Shown here in pieces: positions 58,563 to 64,000 of a DNA stretch of 64,000 bases (within the stretch, counting starts at the first letter, position 1; each line of letters opens with the position of its first letter). Below the pieces are notes generated by a model. That model was not told the origin of the DNA. It saw only the letters and a list, made by a program, of their open reading frames with translations, and did no database searches. The stretch is from an uncultured Clostridia bacterium (GTDB taxonomy: Bacteria > Bacillota > Clostridia > Oscillospirales > Acutalibacteraceae). Position numbers and translations under genes: made by a program. The stretch lies in the NCBI GenBank assembly GCA_937892115.1, contig CALAUI010000013.1, forward strand, positions 1 to 64,000, given 5' to 3'.

Positions 58563-58564
58563 TA

Positions 58565-59494
58565 TTATAATCCTCTCTTTTTTAAAAATTCAGAGCCCTT
58601 GGGTACAAGGAATCTGATACCTTTTTCAATAAGCTCAAACGATGCGTCCGTAACATACTGGCACTCACCGTCAACGTTGACTGCGGCGGGTGACTCGGCA
58701 TGGATTGTAAGCTTCTTGCCTCTTACGAAATTTGTGATATCCCAGTCAAGATGCTCGCCCTTCTTGTAAGGGTCAAGGAGCTTGAGAAGCTTGAAACGGC
58801 TGTTTACGCTTTTTACGATTACAAAATCAAGAAGTCCGTCGTCGGGAAGTGCCTTGGGAGCAGCTCTGAAGCCGCCGCCATAATAGCTGGCATTACCGAT
58901 GAAGCAGAAAAGTGCGTCAAGCGTAAAGGGCTCACCGTCATCTATCGTGACCGTGAATCTGTTTTTGATTTTCTTTGCGATGGCATAAAGACAACCGATA
59001 TAATATGCGCCCTCTCCGGTAACAAGAGGATATTTCTTGATTGTTCCCTGCTTTGCGCATACCTCCGCATCCATACCCATGGAACACTGATTGATGGCAA
59101 GCTCGTCTCCGCATTTGATAAGGTCAAGCTCACAGACGGTACCTTCAATCTGGTCGTCAAGCTTCAGGAAATCTTCCTTCGTACCGAAATAACGTACGAA
59201 ATCGTTGCCGGAGCCGAGAGGAACGACTGCGACCTCAACGTTTTTGAAGCCGTATGCACCGTTTACTACATCGTAGAGTGTACCGTCACCGCCGCAGGCA
59301 TAGAAACGGATTTCTTCGCCCGTTGCCGCTCTTTCCTTAACGTATCTGATGCCGTCTCCCTGTTCTTTGGTGGGATAAATTTCATAATCAAGATTATACT
59401 TTTTTGCAGTTTCTTCAACCATGGGCTTAAGCACGTCCATGGCACGGTTTTTTCCCTGACCTGCCTGGGGATTAACGATGAAAATGTGTTTCAT
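58565..59494 (-). CDS. diacylglycerol kinase-family lipid kinase
   Basis: 309 aa. DagK/YegS family: INPQAGQGKNRA, the catalytic-domain GGDGTLYDVVNG, PLGSGNDFVRYFG, and DDGLLDFVIVKS near residue 225; AVNVDGECQ near the end. It phosphorylates diacylglycerol or a related lipid with ATP. AAGGAG precedes the start. It is upstream of the zinc-ribbon membrane protein by 2 bp. Confidence 0.9.
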   Translation of the reverse strand: MKHIFIVNPQAGQGKNRAMDVLKPMVEETAKKYNLDYEIYPTKEQGDGIRYVKERAATGEEIRFYACGGDGTLYDVVNGAYGFKNVEVAVVPLGSGNDFVRYFGTKEDFLKLDDQIEGTVCELDLIKCGDELAINQCSMGMDAEVCAKQGTIKKYPLVTGEGAYYIGCLYAIAKKIKNRFTVTIDDGEPFTLDALFCFIGNASYYGGGFRAAPKALPDDGLLDFVIVKSVNSRFKLLKLLDPYKKGEHLDWDITNFVRGKKLTIHAESPAAVNVDGECQYVTDASFELIEKGIRFLVPKGSEFLKKRGL

Positions 59495-59510
59495 AATCTT
59501 TCTCCTTCAA

Positions 59511-60626
59511 TTATCTGAAATACATAAATGCCTGGCATTTTATCATACCGTTATACAGTTTACGCCGTTTATCGGCCTTTCTGCCGAAGGCGGTTTCAAA
59601 CTCCTCATCGGGGCTTATGATGGTATAGCTCCAGCCGTGCTTCTGTTCAAACGCCATACCCATACATTTATATAGCACTTCACACTCGGAAATGTCAAGC
59701 ATTCTTTCACCGTAGGGGGGATTGCAGATAAGTGTGCCTCTGTCCGTAAGAGGTCTGAAATTCTTTACGTCAGCCACTCTGAAATCAATCATGTGAGCTA
59801 CTCCCGCCCTCTGTGCATTCACCTTGGCAATTTCAATCGCCTTAGCATCAATATCCGAGCCGAACGCCTCAAAATCGTGAGCTTCCCTCTCAAGGGACTT
59901 TGCTCTTTCTCTTTCCTCTTTCCATACGCCGCGGTCAATCACGTCAAATCTCTCCGCCGCAAAATTTCTTCTGATACCCGGTGCAATATTTGCCGCCATA
60001 AGAGCGCCTTCAATAAGAATGGTACCGGAGCCGCACATGGGGTCGTAAAATTTATGATAGGGCCTGAGATGAGAAATATTGCACAGCGCGGCGGCAAGGG
60101 TTTCCTTGATGGGCGCGTCGTTTGCATCCAGACGGTATCCTCTCTTGTGAAGTCCGAAGCCGGAGGTATCAATCAGCATTGAAACAAGGTCCTTGTTGAT
60201 GGCAAACTGTATCTGATGAACGGGTCCCGTCTCGTCAAACCACTCGCTATGATATTTCGATTTCAGCCGTTCAACGACCGCCTTTTTGATGATTGACTGA
60301 CAGTCTCTCGTGCTGAAAAGCGCGGAATTGATGGAATAGCCCTTTACGGGGAAGGCATCATCCCTGCCTATCCATTCCTCCCAGGCAAGCGCCTTTGCAC
60401 CCTGAAACAGCTCCTCAAAGCTTCTTGCTTCAAACGAGCCGACCAGAATCTGCACTCTTTCCGCATATCTGGAGCAGATATTTACCCTTGCCAGCATATT
60501 TTCATCACCGCTGAAAAGGACTCTGCCGTTTTCACTCGTTACGTTTTCCGCTCCGAAATCCTTAAGCTCACCTGCTATAAGGGATTCCATTCCCAGCAGG
60601 CAGGGAATTACAAAATTGATGTTCAT
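59511..60626 (-). CDS. THUMP-domain RNA N2-guanine methyltransferase (RlmL-like)
   Basis: 371 aa. The ATG at 60626 follows GGAG. An N-terminal THUMP domain (1-160; CLLGMESLIAGELK) is followed by a Rossmann methyltransferase with DPMCGSGTILIEGALMA, FGSDIDAKAIEIAK and the catalytic NPPYGERM. The family methylates guanines in 23S rRNA or tRNA; the single-domain form here resembles B. subtilis YpsC. First gene of its operon. Confidence 0.9.
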   Translation of the reverse strand: MNINFVIPCLLGMESLIAGELKDFGAENVTSENGRVLFSGDENMLARVNICSRYAERVQILVGSFEARSFEELFQGAKALAWEEWIGRDDAFPVKGYSINSALFSTRDCQSIIKKAVVERLKSKYHSEWFDETGPVHQIQFAINKDLVSMLIDTSGFGLHKRGYRLDANDAPIKETLAAALCNISHLRPYHKFYDPMCGSGTILIEGALMAANIAPGIRRNFAAERFDVIDRGVWKEERERAKSLEREAHDFEAFGSDIDAKAIEIAKVNAQRAGVAHMIDFRVADVKNFRPLTDRGTLICNPPYGERMLDISECEVLYKCMGMAFEQKHGWSYTIISPDEEFETAFGRKADKRRKLYNGMIKCQAFMYFR

Positions 60627-60639
60627 AGATACTCCAAAC

Positions 60640-60668
60640 AAAAAAAGGGCGGGAATAAAATTCCCGCC
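60640..60668 (-). terminator. terminator of hpf
   Basis: GGCGGGAA / TTCCCGCC stem followed by seven T on the minus strand, directly before the RNA methyltransferase gene. Confidence 0.85.
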
Positions 60669-60681
60669 GCAAGAATTTCAT

Positions 60682-61209
60682 TTACTCAACTTCGGGGGTA
60701 AGCAAGCCATATCCTCCGTCGTTACGTTTATAAACTACATTAACCGCACCCGTTTCTTCATTGAGGAAGAGATAGAACTGATGATCAACAAGATTCATCT
60801 GAAGAATAGCTTCCTCAACCGACTGGGGTTTGAGGGTAAGACTCTTTCTTCTGACCAGTTCATAATCGGTCTCTTCTTCAACCGCTTCATCTCCGTCAAA
60901 GGCATCAAAGCCGCCGGAACGGATTTTCTTTTCGATGCGGGTCTTGTTTTTACGAATCTGTCTGATGAGGGTGTCAACACATTTGTCGAGAGCTTCGTTC
61001 ATATTTTCCGCTCTCTCCTGAGCTCTGAAAATCATGCCGCCGTTGTTAACGGTGATTTCCACGGATTGTGATGACTTTTCTACAGTTACTGTGACCTTCG
61101 CCTCAACATCCGAACCGAAGAACTTTTCAATCTTTGCCAGCTTCTTTTCGGCATGCTCCTTAAAGGAATCACGAGGTGAACATTTACGGCCTGTAATTGT
61201 GATTTTCAT
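60682..61209 (-). CDS. hpf: ribosome hibernation promoting factor, long form
   Basis: 175 aa. The N-terminal S30AE domain (MKITITGRKC, VEITVNNGGMIFRAQE, ALDKCVDTLIRQIRK) binds the 30S decoding region; the C-terminal domain (about 115-175; VRRKSLTLKPQSVEEAILQM, NEETGAVNVVYKRNDGGYGL) mediates dimerisation into 100S ribosomes. Length is typical of the long form. Its leader contains a 15-bp palindrome at 61234-61248. Confidence 0.95.
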   Translation of the reverse strand: MKITITGRKCSPRDSFKEHAEKKLAKIEKFFGSDVEAKVTVTVEKSSQSVEITVNNGGMIFRAQERAENMNEALDKCVDTLIRQIRKNKTRIEKKIRSGGFDAFDGDEAVEEETDYELVRRKSLTLKPQSVEEAILQMNLVDHQFYLFLNEETGAVNVVYKRNDGGYGLLTPEVE

Positions 61210-61233
61210 ACAGTCATCCCCTTTATAGAATTA

Positions 61234-61248
61234 TGAGGTTTAACCTCA
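61234..61248. promoter_or_regulatory. 15-bp palindrome in the hpf leader, possible operator
   Basis: TGAGGTTTAACCTCA is a perfect inverted repeat with a single central base. It lies just downstream of a possible -10 (TAGAAT at 61260-61255 on the minus strand; weak -35 TTTATT), so near the likely transcription start of hpf. Operator function is inferred from position and symmetry. Confidence 0.4.
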
Positions 61249-61318
61249 ATATGTATTCTATCACAAAGCAATCAAAAAATAAAGGGGTTTCAGTAAAAAT
61301 ACACAAATTGTTCACACA

Positions 61319-62161
61319 TCAGACGGTTACTGTTGTATGTCTTGTTACATGGCATCCCACGTTTACGGCAACGGGAAGGCCTGCAATATGGGTAGGATAC
61401 TGTTCTATTGCAACGGAAAGAGCGGTGGTTTTACCGCCGAAGCCCTGAGGTCCTATTCCCAGAGAATTGACTCTCTCAAGTATATCTCTCTCCATTTGTG
61501 CGTAATATTCATCACCGTTGGGCTCGGATACGTTTCTGCAAAGCGCCTGCTTTGAAAGAATCGCGCATTTTTCAAAGTCACCGCCTATGCCTATGCCGAG
61601 TACAACGGGAGGGCACGGATTACTGCCGGCAGCCGAAACGGTTTCAACAACAAAGCTGATGATGTCCTCACGCGTAGCGGAGGGAGTGAACATTTTCATC
61701 CTGCTCATATTCTCGCTGCCGAAGCCCTTGGGGGCAACCGTTATCTTTACCTTTTCACCGGGAACGATTCTCGTATGAATCACCGCCGGAGTATTGTCGT
61801 TTGTATTAACTCTCTTAAGAGGGTCGGACACGATGCTCTTACGGAGCAGTCCCTCCGTGTAGCCCAGGGCAACCCCTTCATTTACCGCATCCTCAAAATT
61901 ACCGCCGATGAAATGAACGTCCTGGCCGATTTCAAAAAAAATGACCGCCATACCCGTATCTTGACAAACGGGTAAATCCATCGAAGAAGCGGCGTCAATA
62001 TTATCCGCAAGGCATTCCATAACGGAGCGGGGAAGCTCGCCTTCCTCAGCTGATACGCTTTCCCTTATCCTGCATTCAAGGTCACAGGGAAGAATCTTAT
62101 TTGCCTTTATGCATCCGTTCTTTACGGCCTCGGTAATCAAAGATAAATCTATTTCTCTCAT
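61319..62161 (-). CDS. class I fumarate hydratase alpha subunit
   Basis: 280 aa starting at MREIDLSLI (an ATG two codons upstream is also possible). It interconverts fumarate and malate using a [4Fe-4S] cluster; the likely ligands are the cysteines in PVCQDTGMA, NPCPPVVLGIGIGG and NVGCHVTRH. The reading frame is complete. In the two-subunit enzymes the beta subunit gene usually follows, but here the next gene is hpf. Its ribosome binding region sits right after the yabR terminator. Confidence 0.9.
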   Translation of the reverse strand: MREIDLSLITEAVKNGCIKANKILPCDLECRIRESVSAEEGELPRSVMECLADNIDAASSMDLPVCQDTGMAVIFFEIGQDVHFIGGNFEDAVNEGVALGYTEGLLRKSIVSDPLKRVNTNDNTPAVIHTRIVPGEKVKITVAPKGFGSENMSRMKMFTPSATREDIISFVVETVSAAGSNPCPPVVLGIGIGGDFEKCAILSKQALCRNVSEPNGDEYYAQMERDILERVNSLGIGPQGFGGKTTALSVAIEQYPTHIAGLPVAVNVGCHVTRHTTVTV

Positions 62162-62168
62162 ACTCATC

Positions 62169-62189
62169 AAAAAAGGGGGCACTGCCCCC
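62169..62189 (-). terminator. terminator of yabR, abutting the fumarase start
   Basis: GGGGGCAGTGCCCCC hairpin followed by six T on the minus strand. The T run ends about eight bases before the fumarase start codon. Confidence 0.75.
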
Positions 62190-62195
62190 TCAGCT

Positions 62196-62687
62196 TTACT
62201 GGTTTTTGCCCCGGCGTGAATAGCCGACGCTTCCTCTCTTTGAATCCGTCCTCTTGAGGTCTGACATTTTTTCGTCGCTGACCTGCTTGAATCTGGCCAT
62301 CATATCCTCAAAGGATTGCTTTTCGCCTGCGGGTGCAGAGGGCTTCTGTCCCTGCCATACCTTGGGGTTACTGTTATGATTGCTTCCGCCCTGCCTGGGG
62401 GTAAACTGCTTTTTGGCAGGTGCTCTGTCTTCCTTGCCGGAATCGGAGCTATCGGCATCAAGCTTTCTGATTGAAAGACTGATTTTGCCTTCGGGAGATA
62501 TTGAAATAACCCTTGCCTTGACCTCCTGACCCACCTTGAGATGCTCGTTGATGTCCTTAACAAAGCCGGTGGATACTTCGGAAATGTGAATCATACCGGA
62601 TTTACCGCCTTCAATTTCCATAAAAGCGCCGAACTCGGTGATTCCGGTAATTTTACCGCTGACTACTGTGCCTGTCTCGATTTGCAT
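62196..62687 (-). CDS. yabR: S1-domain RNA-binding protein (YabR-like)
   Basis: 163 aa. An N-terminal S1 domain (1-75; GTVVSGKITGITEFGAFMEI, GMIHISEVSTGFVKDINEHL, GKISLSIRKLD) is followed by a basic, low-complexity tail with Lys, Gln, Pro and Asn, a helical DMMARFKQ segment and KRGSVGYSRR. It sits directly after divIC as yabR does in Bacillus. Probably ribosome- or RNA-associated. Confidence 0.85.
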   Translation of the reverse strand: MQIETGTVVSGKITGITEFGAFMEIEGGKSGMIHISEVSTGFVKDINEHLKVGQEVKARVISISPEGKISLSIRKLDADSSDSGKEDRAPAKKQFTPRQGGSNHNSNPKVWQGQKPSAPAGEKQSFEDMMARFKQVSDEKMSDLKRTDSKRGSVGYSRRGKNQ

Positions 62688-62724
62688 AGATTAGGTTTTC
62701 CTTCCTCAATTTGTGTGATACGGA

Positions 62725-63003
62725 CTATTCCGCATCGGAATCATAATAAACTCTTTCCTCGGGATATACATAGCTTCTGTCACGGGCAACCTGCTCAACG
62801 TAAGATTCGTTTGTACCGTCCTCAATCGTTGCCTGAAGGGCGCTGTTTGCCTCGGATTCGGAAGCAATTATTGACTGCTTGATTGATATTTCTTCCCGCT
62901 GCTGTCTGATAATGGCGTTTCTGCGGAAAAACATTACAAGGAATACTATCACCAGCACGACAAAAACAGCCGGAATTATTATTTTTTTGAAATTTTTATT
63001 CAT
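62725..63003 (-). CDS. divIC: septum formation protein DivIC/FtsB-like
   Basis: 92 aa. A short cytoplasmic N-terminus, one membrane helix (IIIPAVFVVLVIVFLVMFF) and an extracellular coiled coil (RQQREEISIKQSIIASE), then a conserved-type end EQVARDRSYVYPEERVYYD. It partners FtsL and DivIB in division. Position between rqcP and yabR supports the call. Confidence 0.88.
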   Translation of the reverse strand: MNKNFKKIIIPAVFVVLVIVFLVMFFRRNAIIRQQREEISIKQSIIASESEANSALQATIEDGTNESYVEQVARDRSYVYPEERVYYDSDAE

Positions 63004-63043
63004 ATCAGTTCACCGGATTGCTTATTTGCCGCATTTTTCGCAT

Positions 63044-63073
63044 ATTATACACTATAACCGTATATTATTTCAA
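63044..63073 (-). promoter_or_regulatory. promoter of divIC
   Basis: TTGAAA (63073-63068) and TATAAT (63049-63044) on the minus strand with an 18-bp spacer. Confidence 0.55.
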
Positions 63074-63090
63074 GAGATTTTATCAAAAAA

Positions 63091-63330
63091 TCAAAGTTGT
63101 CTGAACATCAGCGAAGCATTCTCCTTCGTTGCGTATTCGTTTATGCTCAGCACTTCAAATTTTGAAGTATTCTGACCGAAGGTTATTTCAATTATGTCTC
63201 CCACTTTAACGTCGTAGGATGCTCTCTGCGGTCTGCCGTTTACGCTTACGTGCTGTGCATCGCACGCCTCGTTGGCGACCGTTCTTCTTTTTATAATTCG
63301 TGATACCTTAAGGTATTTATCAAGTCTCAT
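63091..63330 (-). CDS. rqcP: S4-domain RNA-binding protein RqcP (YabO)
   Basis: 79 aa starting at MRLDKYLKVSRIIKRRTVAN, with GGAG upstream of the ATG at 63330. The S4 domain (KYLKVSR, VNGRPQRASYDVKVGDIIEI) matches RqcP/Hsp15, which stabilises P-site tRNA during ribosome-associated quality control (alanine tailing on obstructed 50S subunits). Located between hup and divIC, the yabO position. Confidence 0.9.
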   Translation of the reverse strand: MRLDKYLKVSRIIKRRTVANEACDAQHVSVNGRPQRASYDVKVGDIIEITFGQNTSKFEVLSINEYATKENASLMFRQL

Positions 63331-63345
63331 GATACACTCCGTCAA

Positions 63346-63377
63346 TAAAAAATCGGGTTGCCCGAAACGGACAACCC
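63346..63377 (-). terminator. terminator after hup
   Basis: Ten-pair stem GGGTTGTCCG / CGGGCAACCC followed by GATTTTTT on the minus strand; the T run lies just before the rqcP ribosome binding site. Confidence 0.8.
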
Positions 63378-63390
63378 TTAAAGTCAAAAC

Positions 63391-63666
63391 TTATTTTGCA
63401 ACCTTATCCTTAAGAGCTGCGCCTGCCTTGAATACGGGAACCTTTGTTGCTGCTACCTTAACAGAAGCGCCTGTTCTGGGGTTACGAGCTGTCTTAGCTG
63501 CGCGAGCGCGTACTTCAAAGCTGCCGAAACCGATGAGCTGAACCTTGCCGCCTGCTGCGAGTTCGTCTGTGATTGCGTCGATAGCTGCCTTAAGAGCTGC
63601 GTCAGCTGCCTTCTTTTCGATACCTGCTTTTTCAGCGATAGCATTTACAAGTTCTGTCTTATTCAT
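63391..63666 (-). CDS. hup: DNA-binding protein HU
   Basis: 91 aa. Nucleoid-associated histone-like protein: MNKTELVNAIAEKAG, the helical dimer body, the GFGSFEVRARAAKTARNPRTG signature and a beta arm up to VPVFKAG. Length is standard. It lies between mazG and rqcP. Confidence 0.97.
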   Translation of the reverse strand: MNKTELVNAIAEKAGIEKKAADAALKAAIDAITDELAAGGKVQLIGFGSFEVRARAAKTARNPRTGASVKVAATKVPVFKAGAALKDKVAK

Positions 63667-63712
63667 GTTTTTTCTCCATTCTGTGAATGATATTTATGAA
63701 ACGCGAAAGCGA

Positions 63713-64000
63713 TCATATACAATTTTTCTGTTCTGCCTTGACCTCGTCCCAAAGCCCGTCAAGCACGTCAATGCCGGCTTCGGTCATATCAATGGCTCTT
63801 TCCTTTGCCTTACGCTCTACCTCGGTAAAACGATTAAGGAATTTGTCGGAAGCCGATGTAAGGGATTCCTCTGCATCAATCTTAACGAATCTGGAAACGT
63901 TGACTGCGGAAAAGAGAAGGTCTCCGAATTCTTCGTCAATGTGTGACTTATCTCCCTCTGCAATTGCTTCCTTAAGCTCGCCTATTTCTTCATAAAGCTT
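63713..64000 (-). CDS. mazG: 3' part of mazG (nucleotide pyrophosphohydrolase)
   Basis: The last 95 codons, cut by the right edge. The visible part holds KLYEEIGELKEAI, the metal-binding EEFGDLLFSAVN (E/D cluster) and LNRFTEVERKAKERAID, all typical of the C-terminal MazG domain, ending in EVKAEQKNCI. It hydrolyses aberrant or excess NTPs. Its place next to hup and rqcP matches the Bacillus yabN position, although yabN also carries an N-terminal methylase-like domain that is outside the window. Confidence 0.9.
   Translation of the reverse strand, partial: KLYEEIGELKEAIAEGDKSHIDEEFGDLLFSAVNVSRFVKIDAEESLTSASDKFLNRFTEVERKAKERAIDMTEAGIDVLDGLWDEVKAEQKNCI

Overview
The window reads as chromosomal DNA of a low-to-mid GC, Gram-positive anaerobe of class Clostridia, probably an Oscillospirales/Ruminococcaceae-like gut or rumen bacterium. 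The evidence is the Bacillota gene order at the right end (mazG, hup, rqcP/yabO, divIC, yabR), strong GGAGG-type ribosome binding sites, near-consensus sigma-A promoters, BspA-like LRR, GLUG and CotH secreted proteins, a long-form HPF, and an oxygen-sensitive, iron-sulfur-rich redox complex. No rRNA, CRISPR array, phage or complete insertion sequence was seen. One tRNA gene is present.

Layout. 0-1 kb (minus): a double-glycine-leader peptide behind a consensus promoter, a cut-off downstream gene, and a tRNA-Pro(GGG) whose 3' end is duplicated 150 bp away around a hairpin-rich segment. 1.1-3.2 kb (minus): a small operon holding an HEFGH putative metalloprotease, a DUF4364-like regulator, an internally deleted araD remnant and a zinc-ribbon membrane protein. 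3.3-11.9 kb: a secreted LRR/InlB-repeat protein, truB, an M20 peptidase, glycerate kinase, a MATE exporter and an NhaC antiporter.

12.1-25.6 kb (plus): ten tightly spaced genes with no visible internal terminator. They start with a three-subunit electron-bifurcating transhydrogenase-like complex (NuoE-like, NuoF-like and a GltD/NfnL-like subunit with HydA-type Fe-S domains). Two calcineurin-like phosphoesterases, a HAD phosphatase, an unknown putative TIM-barrel protein, an alpha/beta hydrolase, a G1P-dehydrogenase-like enzyme and a domain-permuted GH3 glycosidase follow. 25.7-43.3 kb holds mostly secreted catabolic or surface proteins: a second LRR protein, a neutral-ceramidase-like enzyme, a PepSY-like protein, a lipase-like hydrolase, two more phosphoesterases, a 1335-aa GLUG-repeat protein and a CotH-family protein.

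43.4-56.3 kb: phosphoglucomutase and GH38 alpha-mannosidase in an overlapping operon led by a NifU-like protein, a DMT transporter, serS, mrp, and a GtrA / GPH-symporter / GH29 alpha-fucosidase / NAD(P)HX-repair run. 56.4-64 kb (minus): housekeeping genes (an Lrp regulator, a phosphoesterase, a lipid kinase, an RNA methyltransferase, hpf, a lone fumarase alpha subunit, yabR, divIC, rqcP, hup, mazG).

Taken together, the middle 30 kb suggests a cell that attacks glycans and lipid- or phosphate-linked polymers at its surface and couples part of this to redox balancing. The most unusual items are the phosphoesterase/G1PDH/bifurcating operon, a recurrent aromatic-basic C-terminal tail on secreted proteins, the araD internal deletion, the tRNA-end duplication, and the double-glycine-leader peptide with an Ig-like core. 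Functions for the unknown proteins are inferences from motifs read by eye; no database search was possible.
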